This document shows, in pieces, positions 1-8,675 of a DNA stretch of 64,000 nucleotides. Location of the stretch: NCBI RefSeq assembly GCF_025244665.1, contig NZ_CP104205.1:248001-312000 (forward strand), given 5' to 3'. The notes below the pieces were generated by a model that was not told the origin of the DNA, searched no databases, and saw only the letters and a list, made by a program, of their open reading frames with translations. Source of the DNA: Maribacter litopenaei (GTDB taxonomy: Bacteria; Bacteroidota; Bacteroidia; Flavobacteriales; Flavobacteriaceae). The stretch's first letter is position 1, and every line of letters starts with the position of its first letter. Made by a program: the position numbers and the translations under genes.

Positions 1-160
1 AAATGGATTTGGAACTTCTAAAGGAGAACAAAAAGTAATAGAAAACTACAAACCTTAGAATAAAATAGGCCGTTCCAATTCCAAATGTGTTGAGGAAAAA
101 AATGTATAGCTTATAACCTAGGACGGTACCTTTAGATTTTCCTTCCCACTCAGTCGCCAT
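1..160 (-). CDS. Lipid A biosynthesis-type acyltransferase, N-terminal part (cut by window edge)
   Basis: Reading from an ATG at 160 down to base 1 gives about 53 open residues beginning MATEWEGKSKGTVLGYKLYI, followed by a hydrophobic segment (FFLNTFGIGTAYFILRF). This resembles the N-terminus of the LpxL/HtrB-like acyltransferases that flavobacteria carry in flexirubin/aryl-polyene loci, where they are thought to move the polyene acyl chain to its lipid acceptor at the inner membrane. The start lies 25 bp after the acyl carrier protein stop on the same strand, so it is probably the next gene of that operon. The catalytic HX4D motif would lie outside the window. The family call rests on the short N-terminus and on context. 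Confidence 0.6.
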   Translation of the reverse strand, partial: MATEWEGKSKGTVLGYKLYIFFLNTFGIGTAYFILRFVVFYYFLFSFRSSKSI

Positions 161-184
161 TCATCTAAATTCTAAGGATTGGGT

Positions 185-445
185 TTAGTCCAGTTTTTTT
201 TCAATAAGATTGTAGAAATCCTGAAGAGTAACAACGTTTGCAAAATCCTCACCAACCAATTTAACCCCAAAATTGCTTTCCACGGCGACAACCAGATCCA
301 CAAAATCCAAACTGTCCGGACCTATGGTGTCCTTAAGGTTTGCACTTGGTTCCAATTCTTCCTCCTCTACTTCAAAATCTTCTATCAAGAAGTCGTTGAT
401 CTTCTCGATAATGGTCTGTTTGGTCATCATATTGTTGGTCAACAT
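185..445 (-). CDS. Acyl carrier protein of the aryl-polyene/flexirubin pathway
   Basis: An 86-residue acidic protein with the carrier-protein signature GPDSLDFVDL; Ser45 is the expected phosphopantetheine attachment site. It would hold the growing polyene chain as a thioester for the neighbouring ketosynthase and ketoreductase. The ATG at 445 overlaps the ketosynthase stop by 7 bases, implying translational coupling. ATG codons at 430 and 427 give 81 and 80 residues and fit the usual N-terminus (MTKQTIIEKI) better, so the true start may be one of those. A CCAGA motif in this gene (292-296) is intact and the frame is clean. It is the pathway's dedicated carrier rather than housekeeping AcpP, judged from its position. 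Confidence 0.9.
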   Translation of the reverse strand: MLTNNMMTKQTIIEKINDFLIEDFEVEEEELEPSANLKDTIGPDSLDFVDLVVAVESNFGVKLVGEDFANVVTLQDFYNLIEKKLD

Positions 446-1655
446 TTTTTAACGATAAGGGCAGAGTTTGTTCCACCAAATCCAAATGAATTGGACAAAA
501 ATACATCAATTTTTTTATCTATGGTTTTGTTGGCCAAGTTAAGTTTTGCAGAGTCCTCGTCCGGATTTTCCGGATTAATGTTTGGCGCTACAAAGCTGTG
601 CTCCATCATTAACATTGAATAAATTACTTCACTGGCTCCCGCCATCCAACACTCATGTCCTGTCATAGATTTTGTTGAACTGATCAGGGGGTTGCTTTTA
701 CCGAACACTTCAAAAAGGGCCTTTGCCTCATTAGCATCCCCTACAGGAGTAGATGTGGCATGAGCATTTATATAGTCAACAACCTCTGCCCCAATGTTCG
801 CATCTTCCAATGCTCTTTTCATAGCTCTTGAGGGGCCATCGACATTGGGCGTGGAAATGTGGTCACCGTTGGAAGAAAACCCATAACCAATAACCTCACC
901 TAAAATGGGTGCACCTCTTTTAATAGCACTCTCGTAACTTTCTAAAATCACGGTAGCGCCACCACCACTGGGAATTAAACCGTTTCTATCCTGGTCAAAT
1001 GGTCTTGAAGCTTTTGTAGGGTCATCCGGGCGAATACCAAAAACACCCAAACCATCAAAACTTGCCATAGAAATATGATTGGTTTCCTGAGCTCCACCGG
1101 CAATGATACAATCCTGTAAACCGCTTTTTATCAAATGGTAGGCCAGGCCAATGGAGTGAGACCCGCTGGCACAGGCTGCACTTAAGGTCAAATTGATACC
1201 CCGTAACTTAAAAATAGTGGAGAGGTTCATCGTTACTGTGGAGTTCATGGCTTTAAAGATAGCTCCTGATCCTACTAAGGTGGTGTCTTTCTTTTCTTTG
1301 ATGATATCTACTGATTCAACAACGGAGAGGGCAGTACTATCATTACCATAAATGATCCCAACCTCGTTTTTCTCAAAAAAATCTTCGGTGATTTGTGCTT
1401 TTTGCATTGCCTCTATGGTAGCAACATAGGCATAGCGACTTTCCTCACCCATGCTCACCCGTTGTCTTCGGGAAAGCATTTTCTTAAGGTCCAGATCCTC
1501 AACTATACCTGTAAGCGGTGACCTAAAGCCAAACTCTGTTCTTAGAGGGTCTATACCAATCCCCGAGTTTCCCTTATACAAGGAATCTTTTACTTCTTCC
1601 GATTCTTGCCAATGCATGAATATATGCCCATACCTGTGATAACCACTCTCTTCAT
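439..1655 (-). CDS. Beta-ketoacyl-ACP synthase (KAS, FabF-like), one frameshift
   Basis: Condensing enzyme that extends the polyene chain. The thiolase-fold active site is complete: Cys in AACASGS, His in NAHATSTPVGD and His in KSMTGHE. The upstream part is in another frame: an ATG at 1655 starts MKRVVITGMGIYSCIGKN, and the rest follows after a one-base loss near 1599 (observed CCGA on the plus strand; CCAGA would restore the Leu-Glu-Glu expected there). The repaired length is 405 residues, normal for the family. The gene follows the ketoreductase by 22 bp and overlaps the ACP gene. KAS identity is firm; the role in pigment synthesis is inferred from the ammonia-lyase and the other operon members. 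Confidence 0.9.
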
Positions 1656-1677
1656 CAGCCTCTACGTTTTCAATTGA

Positions 1678-2424
1678 TCAGGAATAAATGCCTCCGTTGA
1701 TATTAATTACTTCGCCTGTAATATAGGATGTTTTGTCCGAAGCTAAAAATGAAACTACATGGGCTACTTCCTCAGGCTTTCCAAATCTATTTACGGGAAT
1801 CATTTTTTTGAGTTCCGCTTCATCCAACTCTTCGGTCATATCGGTTTCAACAAATCCTGGCGCCACGGCATTCACGGTAATTTTTCTCTTTGCAACTTCT
1901 TGCGCTAGTGCCTTTGTGGCACCGATTACAGCACTTTTGGCCGCAGAATAATTTGTTTGACCTGGAGTACCCTTGAGTCCGGACACGGATACGATGTTTA
2001 TGATTCTGCCATATCTATTCGTCAGTAATTTTTGTATGAGGGCGTTGGTTACGTTATAAAATCCGTTTAGACTTGTGTTTATGACGGACGACCAGTCCTC
2101 CATGGGCATCCACATGAACAGTCCGTCCTTTTTTATACCTGCATTGTTCACCAATACCTCGATTACTGCATTTTTATGTTGTTCGTGCCAATCTTCCAAG
2201 GCGTTTTTAACGTCATTGGAATCGGTAACATTGAATTGGATAATTTGCCCTGAACCACCTACTTCCTCAACCATGGCAAGGGTTTCCTCAGCGGCCTTCT
2301 TGTTACTGTTGTAGTTTATTAATAGCTTATAGTCCAAATCCTTGGCAAGTTGAACACAAACGGCCCTTCCAATTCCTCTAGATCCACCCGTCACAAGGGC
2401 ATATTTGATTTTTTCCTCTCCCAT
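1678..2424 (-). CDS. 3-oxoacyl-ACP reductase (FabG-like short-chain dehydrogenase)
   Basis: NAD(P)H-dependent ketoreductase of 248 residues that would reduce the beta-keto group formed by the adjacent ketosynthase. The classical SDR features are visible: TGGSRGIGR nucleotide motif at 12-20, NNAG at 93-96, catalytic Ser146, Tyr159 and Lys163 (YSAAK), and the PGFVETDM loop near 189-196. The length matches FabG. It sits 13 bp after the WG-repeat gene on the same strand and 22 bp before the ketosynthase. It is most likely the pathway-specific reductase, because it lies inside the pigment operon; the housekeeping fabG usually sits elsewhere. No frame damage was seen. Confidence 0.9.
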   Translation of the reverse strand: MGEEKIKYALVTGGSRGIGRAVCVQLAKDLDYKLLINYNSNKKAAEETLAMVEEVGGSGQIIQFNVTDSNDVKNALEDWHEQHKNAVIEVLVNNAGIKKDGLFMWMPMEDWSSVINTSLNGFYNVTNALIQKLLTNRYGRIINIVSVSGLKGTPGQTNYSAAKSAVIGATKALAQEVAKRKITVNAVAPGFVETDMTEELDEAELKKMIPVNRFGKPEEVAHVVSFLASDKTSYITGEVININGGIYS

Positions 2425-2437
2425 TAAAGAAATTGAA

Positions 2438-3559
2438 TTAATTTTTTACAAAGGGTTCGGCGTTTTGATACCATTTGTTGCCCAAAAGCTCGCCTTTAGT
2501 ATTGAAAAACCCCCAGCCTTCTTTTGATTTTAAACGGGCGTATTCACCTAAAAAACCTTTATCGTTGTTCCCGGCCAAAAAAGCGAACCCTGCGGTGATG
2601 TCATATTCCATGGGAATAATTAGGTTGCCATTAGTATCTATAAAGCCCCAATCCTTTTCTTTTACTGGGGCCAAACCGTTCTCAGAAAATACTTCAGCAT
2701 CCTTATATTGAAAATCGATTACCTTTTTTCCTTCCTTGTTTATAAAGCCCCAATCTTTATTCTCGGCAACAGGAGCTAGGCCATTTGAAAACGCACGAGC
2801 TTTTTTATAAATGGGTTGAATGACCCATTCCCCTTTGGAATTTACAAATCCTGTCATTTTATCCTTTCCGGCATAGGTGAGACCGGAGTTTCCATGGAAG
2901 TTCCGGACTTTATCGGCACCATCGATAACATTGAAGGAGCCGTTGTGGATGATTCCAAAACTATCTCCTTTTTTGCCGTATACCCCGGATTCGTTCCAAG
3001 TGTTCCCTATTTCCTCGTATTCCACGGGAATAACCACCTTACCTTTGTTATCGATCATGCCCCATAATTCACCATTTCTTACTTTGGCGTATCCATCTCT
3101 AAAGGATTTTATTTCATCATAGGATGGTTCCAACACCATTTTGCCATCCGTTCCAATAAGTCCTATTTTATCACCTTGGCGAATGAACGCAACACCTTCT
3201 TCAAAATCATAAAATTTTTCTGTTGAAGGTACTTCCAATTCCTTGCCAGTAGGGTCAATGTATCTCCATCTATCCTCCTTTAGGATCAGAGCATAACCGG
3301 AATTAAAATACTTTACTTTGTCGTAAGTAGGTTCAATAGCCCAATCCCCTTTAGTATTGATATAACCCCACATTTTGTCCTTTTCAACAGCAGCATATCC
3401 TTCAGAGAAGCTTTTGGCACCCTCGTACTGTGGTTGAATAACATATTCACCTGATGTGTTAATGTAACCAAATAGGTCATTTTCACGTACTAGTGCCAAT
3501 TCTTGGGCAACCGAAAAGACAAATGAAAAAAGCGTTAAAAGTGTTAAAAGTCGTTTCAT
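2438..3559 (-). CDS. Secreted WG-repeat protein embedded in the pigment operon
   Basis: A 373-residue protein with a clear signal peptide (MKRLLTLLTLFSFVFSVAQ) followed by about eight tandem WG repeats of roughly 40 residues. Recognisable cores include WGYINTKGDWAIEPTY, WGMIDNKGKVVIPVEY, WGFINKEGKKVIDFQY and WGFIDTNGNLIIPMEY. WG repeats are thought to form beta-sheet surface or binding modules, but no reaction is known for them. The start codon overlaps the ammonia-lyase stop by 4 bases (ATGA) and the ketoreductase follows 13 bp later, so it is co-transcribed with pigment genes. Its function there is not known to me; a role in envelope retention of the pigment would be speculation. Confidence 0.85.
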   Translation of the reverse strand: MKRLLTLLTLFSFVFSVAQELALVRENDLFGYINTSGEYVIQPQYEGAKSFSEGYAAVEKDKMWGYINTKGDWAIEPTYDKVKYFNSGYALILKEDRWRYIDPTGKELEVPSTEKFYDFEEGVAFIRQGDKIGLIGTDGKMVLEPSYDEIKSFRDGYAKVRNGELWGMIDNKGKVVIPVEYEEIGNTWNESGVYGKKGDSFGIIHNGSFNVIDGADKVRNFHGNSGLTYAGKDKMTGFVNSKGEWVIQPIYKKARAFSNGLAPVAENKDWGFINKEGKKVIDFQYKDAEVFSENGLAPVKEKDWGFIDTNGNLIIPMEYDITAGFAFLAGNNDKGFLGEYARLKSKEGWGFFNTKGELLGNKWYQNAEPFVKN

Positions 3560-5091
3560 GATTTTATATTTTGATGGTTTATAATATAGTTCTTTACTTG
3601 ATTTACATAAGGATACATAATGGTATCTTCTTTGAATGGGGGAACTATGTTACGAACTGCATCGTACATTACCTTTGTTTTGGAAGAAACCTTATCGGCC
3701 ATTCCTAGATGTTCGATAGCCTGTACAATGGTTATCATTTCTATGGCAACTACCTCATAGGCGTTTTCTATTACCTTTTTTGTAATGAGGGCCGCATTGG
3801 TGCCCATGCTCACAATATCCTGATTGTCGTTATTGTTCGGTATACTGTGGACGTACATGGGGTTGGACAACATTTGATTTTCCGCTGTGGTAGAAGTTGC
3901 CGTAAACTGAACCCCCTGCATACCAAAATTTAATCCTAATGTACCTAAATTAACGAAAGGAGGCAAGATATTGTTCAATTTGGAATTTAATAAGTAGTTG
4001 AGTTGCCTTTCGGCAAGCATACTCATTTTGGTAACTACAATTTTCAACTTGTCCATTTCCAAGGAAACGTAATCCCCATGGAAATTTCCGCCGTGGTAAA
4101 CATGTTTCTTTTCTACATCAACAATGGGGTTGTCATTGGCGGAGTTGACCTCCTCTATCAAAATTCGTTCTACTTCGTTCAGCGTATCCCAAACGGGGCC
4201 AAGAATCTGTGGAACGCAACGTATGGAGTAATATTCCTGAACCTTTTCTTCAAAAACAGACACATCACTATTAGAAGTATACAGATGGTGCTCTCTTTTG
4301 CGGGTTAAGGAACTGTCACTTAAATGACTTCGCATGGCCCTGGCAATTTCTCTTTGGCCTTTGTGCTTTTTGGTTAGATTGAGCTCTTCCGAAAGGTGGT
4401 CGTCATAAGCCTGCACGATTTCATTAATGGCTGAAGAACAGGATATGGCCCATTCTAGCAACCTTACGGTGTAAATGGCGTTTACAATTCCTATACCTGT
4501 CATTACGGAGGTTCCGTTCATGAGTCCCAAGCCTTCCCGCAATGCAACTTTTATAGGGTTAATACCCTCCATCTCGAAAACTTCTTTGGTAGGTTTTCTT
4601 TCTCCTTTATAAAAAACCTCGCCTTCCCCAATCAATACCAACGCTAAATGGGCCAATTGCACTAAATCACCGCTGGCACCCACTCCTCCATGTTCATATA
4701 TCAACGGAACGATGTTCTTATTTAGTAATTCGGTCATTACCTTAATAACCGAAACATGAACCCCTGAATTTCCGAGACTCAAAGTATTTAAACGCGCCAA
4801 CATGGCTGCTTTTACATACTTTGGCTCGATAGGATTTGCCGTACCCGAGGCGTGACTTCTAATAAGATTGTATTGCAATTGGAGTGTTTCGGAATCTTTG
4901 ATCTTATATTGGGCCATAGGACCAAAACCAGTATTCACTCCATAGATTACCTTGTTTTTGGAAAATTCCTTCAAAAAGTTGTGACTTTCCTCAACGGTAT
5001 CTAATAGTTCTTTTGAAAGATCAATGGACTTTTGGTCAAAAATTACGTCGTAAAAATCTTGTATTCCTAGACTTCCTTTAATTTCCGGCAT
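3556..5091 (-). CDS. Histidine/tyrosine ammonia-lyase family enzyme (aryl-polyene starter)
   Basis: A 511-residue MIO-dependent ammonia-lyase. Ala139-Ser140-Gly141 (in GGVGASGDL) form the autocatalytic methylidene-imidazolone cofactor; Tyr50 in YGVNTGFG is the catalytic base; the RSHASG segment at 78-83 lies where substrate choice is set. In flexirubin and related loci such an enzyme deaminates tyrosine to 4-coumarate, the aromatic starter unit. Histidine degradation (HutH) is the alternative, but no hutU, hutI or hutG is nearby while ketosynthase, ketoreductase and ACP follow directly. It is the first gene of the minus-strand operon; a 118-bp intergenic region separates it from the divergent FAD gene. 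The frame is intact. Confidence 0.85.
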   Translation of the reverse strand: MPEIKGSLGIQDFYDVIFDQKSIDLSKELLDTVEESHNFLKEFSKNKVIYGVNTGFGPMAQYKIKDSETLQLQYNLIRSHASGTANPIEPKYVKAAMLARLNTLSLGNSGVHVSVIKVMTELLNKNIVPLIYEHGGVGASGDLVQLAHLALVLIGEGEVFYKGERKPTKEVFEMEGINPIKVALREGLGLMNGTSVMTGIGIVNAIYTVRLLEWAISCSSAINEIVQAYDDHLSEELNLTKKHKGQREIARAMRSHLSDSSLTRKREHHLYTSNSDVSVFEEKVQEYYSIRCVPQILGPVWDTLNEVERILIEEVNSANDNPIVDVEKKHVYHGGNFHGDYVSLEMDKLKIVVTKMSMLAERQLNYLLNSKLNNILPPFVNLGTLGLNFGMQGVQFTATSTTAENQMLSNPMYVHSIPNNNDNQDIVSMGTNAALITKKVIENAYEVVAIEMITIVQAIEHLGMADKVSSKTKVMYDAVRNIVPPFKEDTIMYPYVNQVKNYIINHQNIKS

Positions 5092-5209
5092 GTATGGTTG
5101 ATTCTGTAAGGTTTAAATAATACCTTAGTCTTTAAATATAGGCCTCTTTTGGGCAAATTTAAAATAATTAGTGAATTAGGTTAATGATTGTTCAGGAAAT
5201 CATCGCTCA

Positions 5210-6454
5210 ATGAAAAAAGAAAAAACAGACGTATTGGTAATCGGTGCCGGACCCTCCGGTTCCGTCGCTGCCGCCTACCTTTTCAATGAAGGTTTTTCTG
5301 TGAAGGTAGTTGAGAAAAACAAGTTTCCGAGGTTTGTCATCGGGGAAAGTTTGATACCCGGATGCATGGATCATTTTGAGGCTGTTGGCCTCTTGGATTG
5401 CTTAAATGCAAAGAAGTTTGAAGTAAAGACTGGAGCCCGTTTCTTGCAAGGGCCAAAGGTGTGCGAGTTTGATTTCAGTAAAAAACATACGAAGGGCTGG
5501 GACTGGACATGGCAGGTTCCAAGGGCAGAATTTGATAAGACCTTAACAGACGAACTTTTAAGACGAGGTGTTGATATTGAATTTGAAAAGGAAGTTACTG
5601 CAGTGGAGTTTAAAGAGAATTATTCCATAACCACAATTGTGGATGAAGAGGGTAATCCTTATGAAATTGAGGCAAAATTTATTATAGATTCTAGTGGATT
5701 TGGCCGAGTGCTTCCAAGATTACTCGATTTGGAGAAACCATCTGAAATTCCCAAACATTCCTCCATTTTCACCCATGTGAAGGATATTAGAAGACCTGAG
5801 GGCTGGGAGGGACATCGGATTACATTTGATATCGTGAGCCAGGAAACCTGGTTATGGGTCATTCCCTTTTCCAATGGATATACCAGTATAGGGTACGTTG
5901 GTCCCACGGAGTATTTGGAGTCCTTTGAGGGTTCTACTGAGGACAGACTACGAGAAATGATGAAGTTGAGCAACCACTATCAGGACAGGTTTGAAGGTTT
6001 GCCTTATGAGTTTGAGCCTAAAATGATAGAGAACATTGCCAAATCCGTAAAACAACTTTATGGAAAAGGCTTTGTGCTTACGGGCAACAGTGCGGAGTTT
6101 TTAGATCCGGTATTTTCCTCTGGTGTAACCTTTGCAACGGAATCGGCACATTTGTCGGCAAAATTAATTGCCAAAGAACTTAGGGGCGAAACAGTGGATT
6201 GGGAAACCGAGTATTCCCAATATATGTTGGAAGGCGTCAACGTATTTTCTACCTACGTCAAGGAATGGTATACAGGGAACCTTCAAAAAATATTCTTTAC
6301 CGATTCTGAAAATCCTGTGATCAAGGAACAAATATGTTCCGTTTTGGCAGGCTATGTATGGGATAAAACCAATCCGTTCGTAAAGAACCACCATCGATTG
6401 GTGAGGACTGTTGCCCATATTACGGATATGGAAAAAGAAAACGCCGGACTTTAG
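5210..6454 (+). CDS. FAD-dependent oxidoreductase, tryptophan-halogenase-like superfamily
   Basis: A 414-residue flavoprotein. The dinucleotide-binding motif is GAGPSGS at about 13-19; KFPRFVIGESLIPG follows, as in the halogenase/geranylgeranyl-reductase group; WLWVIPF in the middle matches the WxWxIP motif typical of flavin-dependent halogenases; an FAD-ribityl segment (GFVLTGNSAEFLDPVFSSGV) occurs in the C-terminal third. Relatives are recurrent members of flexirubin clusters, where ring halogenation or another ring modification is suspected. It is transcribed divergently from the ammonia-lyase, and its stop lies inside a strong terminator hairpin. Whether it halogenates cannot be decided from sequence: a reductase or hydroxylase role is also possible. 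Confidence 0.75.
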   Translation: MKKEKTDVLVIGAGPSGSVAAAYLFNEGFSVKVVEKNKFPRFVIGESLIPGCMDHFEAVGLLDCLNAKKFEVKTGARFLQGPKVCEFDFSKKHTKGWDWTWQVPRAEFDKTLTDELLRRGVDIEFEKEVTAVEFKENYSITTIVDEEGNPYEIEAKFIIDSSGFGRVLPRLLDLEKPSEIPKHSSIFTHVKDIRRPEGWEGHRITFDIVSQETWLWVIPFSNGYTSIGYVGPTEYLESFEGSTEDRLREMMKLSNHYQDRFEGLPYEFEPKMIENIAKSVKQLYGKGFVLTGNSAEFLDPVFSSGVTFATESAHLSAKLIAKELRGETVDWETEYSQYMLEGVNVFSTYVKEWYTGNLQKIFFTDSENPVIKEQICSVLAGYVWDKTNPFVKNHHRLVRTVAHITDMEKENAGL

Positions 6455-6466
6455 ACCGGCGTTTTT
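6438..6466. terminator. Hairpin terminator between convergent genes
   Basis: AAACGCCGG is followed by an 8-base loop that includes the TAG stop, then CCGGCGTTTTT. The stem is 9-10 bp, GC-rich, with a T run on the plus strand and a matching A run on the other side. It can therefore end both the FAD oxidoreductase transcript and the convergent secreted-protein transcript. Confidence 0.8.
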
Positions 6467-6483
6467 AGATTATTGGGTTTATT

Positions 6484-7084
6484 CTATAAAACCTTTTTGT
6501 CGAATTCTTTTGCTATGTTTTTGGCCAATTTGGCATAGCATTCAGAAATCCTGTACCCGGAGTTGTAATCATATCCCATAGCACCATTTCCTTGAACGTC
6601 TCGGTAACTTCCTGAAAAGAGTACATTATCTTTTTCCCCTGTTTTATAAATGGTAAAGGTGGCATCTATTTCAGCATTATGCCGTACGATACCTACGTTG
6701 TAACCTGGGTATATTTTTGAAGTATGGATTTCCATGGTGTAGTCCGCCGCGTCCTCTGTTACGGCCAGTTCACCATTATCAAAACGTTTGTTGAATGATT
6801 CAATGAATTTAGGATGGTACCTATCTCGGACGGTCATTGAACCATTCCTTTTTGAATCGCTCACCATCGCCGGCCTTTTTTTCTTCGCGTTTGTCCATTT
6901 TATCCTTTAGGAACGCCGCCTCATCCTTAAATTTTGGGATGTTTACATCGGTATAATCAAATACTACTTTATAAAGTGTTATTCCTTTTAAGTTTTTAAT
7001 GTTTCCTTGCTCAACATTAAGTCTTTGGGCAGATATGCTTCCCATTATGAACAAAAAAAGAAAGGGTAAAAATGTCTTTTTCAT
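6484..7084 (-). CDS. Secreted hypothetical protein, one frameshift
   Basis: Signal peptide MKKTFLPFLFLFIMGSISAQ, then a region predicting a mixed alpha/beta domain. The reading frame changes near 6827, where the minus strand reads CCGAGATAGG; CCAGATAGG would join FNDRP to DRYHPKF. The repaired product is 199 residues. The second half carries DAADYTMEIHTSKIYPG and NVLFSGSYRDVQGNG, reminiscent of flavobacterial proteins whose domain tests metal- or lipid-linked envelope functions, but I do not recognise the family. It is convergent with the FAD gene and stands alone upstream. It is a real gene, because both halves are coding-like and share the signal peptide. Confidence 0.65.
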
Positions 7085-7171
7085 AATTCGATAATTAATA
7101 GGTTAGTTTCAAAAATTAATGATTAATGAGTACCTAACGTAAAAAAGTGACATTTATTCCCATACAGGAAA

Positions 7172-8455
7172 TCAATCATCGATTGCCGTAAAGACCATCT
7201 GTCTAAATTTCCAACCGGTATCGTCATTTACAGGTCCCTGTGTCTGTTTCATAATTATACCGATGACATTTTCTTTTGGATCTGCAAAATACTGGGTGTT
7301 GAAGTAGCCACCCCAGCTGAACGTACCTTCGCTTCCCTCTCCTCCGGCCATGGCGCCTTTTTCATTGATAATGTCGAAGGCAAGCCCGTAATCCTTGCCG
7401 CCATCCCAAATGGAGCCGATTTGGTTGCTGAGGATACTGTAAACGGTAGTTCTGCTTAAAAGTCGCTTGCCATTTAGTTCGCCTCCGTTCAAATACATTT
7501 GCAAGAAGGTTGCATAATCCTTCGCAGTGCTTGATAATCCTGCACCACCCGAGAAAAAGGTTCCTTGGCTATTTGGGTAGTCAATATCAAAAATTGGGGT
7601 GCTAAAACGTTTCCATTGATTTTCGTCTTTATACTGAACGGCAACCAACCTGTCCGCTTTTTCCTTTGGAAGGTAAAAAAAGGTATCTTTCATTCCTAAA
7701 GGTTCAAAAATATGGGTGTGCAAAAATTCGTCGAACGGCATTCCGGAAACTATTTCTATAAAGTATCCCAAAACGTCCAATCCTTCGCTATAGATCCATG
7801 CTTCACCTGGCTCATGGTGCAGGGGAAGGGCTGCAAGCTTTTTTATGTTTTCCCCAATTAAAATCTTTTCGGAAGTAAAGGCATCGATGATGCCCGCCTT
7901 CGCATATATCTTTCTAAAACGGTCATCCCCATCGATCATACCATAACCAATACCCGAGGTATGTGTGATAAGATCCCTAATGGTAATTTGATTTTCTGCG
8001 GGCTTTGTCGTGTAGGTTGAATCAGCTTCGTTGAACGTATCCAAAATTTGTGCCGCTTCAAATTGTGGAATATATTTTGAAATGGGGTCGTCCAATTTAA
8101 ACTTTCCTTCTTCCCAAAGCATCATAACGGCGGTAGCGGTAATGGCTTTCGTTTGGGAGGCAATTCTAAAAATGGCATCTTTTTCCATTTCTTTACCTTT
8201 TTCGGCATTGTCCATTCCATAGGCTTTATGAAAGACAATTTTGCCGTTTACGGCTATTAAGGCAACAGCCCCTGGTAAATTTCCCTTGGATATTTCATTT
8301 GTTAGCATCAGGTCGATTCTATCTAACCTTTACGGTGACATTCCTTGGGCCGATGGAGTACCTTCCATAAGAGCCGGACTGTTTTTTATCGAATTTGTTT
8401 GCGCAGTGAGGCAGAAGGAAAAAAGCACAAGGAATAGTGTGGCTAAATGTTTCAT
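7172..8455 (-). CDS. Secreted serine hydrolase, class C beta-lactamase family, one in-frame TAA
   Basis: The mature part has the beta-lactamase/esterase SxxK motif (RIASQTKAITA) and a YSEG segment where the YxN motif belongs, so it is a periplasmic hydrolase of the AmpC/EstB fold acting on an unknown ester or peptide. Translation in the same frame from an ATG at 8455 gives a signal peptide (MKHLATLFLVLFSFCLTAQ) and continues to codon 42, which is TAA (8332-8330), in CCG-TAA-AGG. Homologous proteins have Pro-Glu-Arg here, and CCAGAA would give exactly that. The repaired product is 427 residues. I treat the stop as a sequence error because the identical CCAGAA-to-CCGTAA change recurs in two other genes of the window. 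A real nonsense mutation is the alternative. Confidence 0.75.
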
Positions 8456-8564
8456 TTCTTAAGTGTTTGGATTGATTTTTTTAAATGTAGCAAAAGTTTT
8501 TCTTATTTAATCTGCAAAATGTGTGAGCTAATATTGTATGTATTATATTCGTTGCCGTGCTTTT

Positions 8565-8586
8565 GTGTAAATTTCATAATTTACAC
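8565..8586. promoter_or_regulatory. Perfect inverted repeat upstream of the symporter gene
   Basis: GTGTAAATT, 4-base loop TCAT, AATTTACAC: nine-base arms with no mismatch, 90 bp before the symporter start and 110 bp before the divergent serine hydrolase. There is no T run, so an operator for a dimeric regulator is more likely than a terminator. No regulator gene is adjacent. Confidence 0.4.
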
Positions 8587-8675
8587 GCTTCTTTGTGCTT
8601 CTAATGATCACTAAATATTTGGTAAGGAGGCACAAGAAGGTATTAAACTAAAATAACCAACTAATTACCCTCTTT

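Noticed and set aside
179..622. Plus-strand open frame across the ACP and ketosynthase ends
   Set aside because: It is antisense to two well-supported genes and has no domain of its own.
8330..8332. Reassignment of UAA as a sense codon
   Set aside because: UAA is used as the ordinary terminal stop in several intact genes here, and all three internal cases are one base context (CCGTAA).
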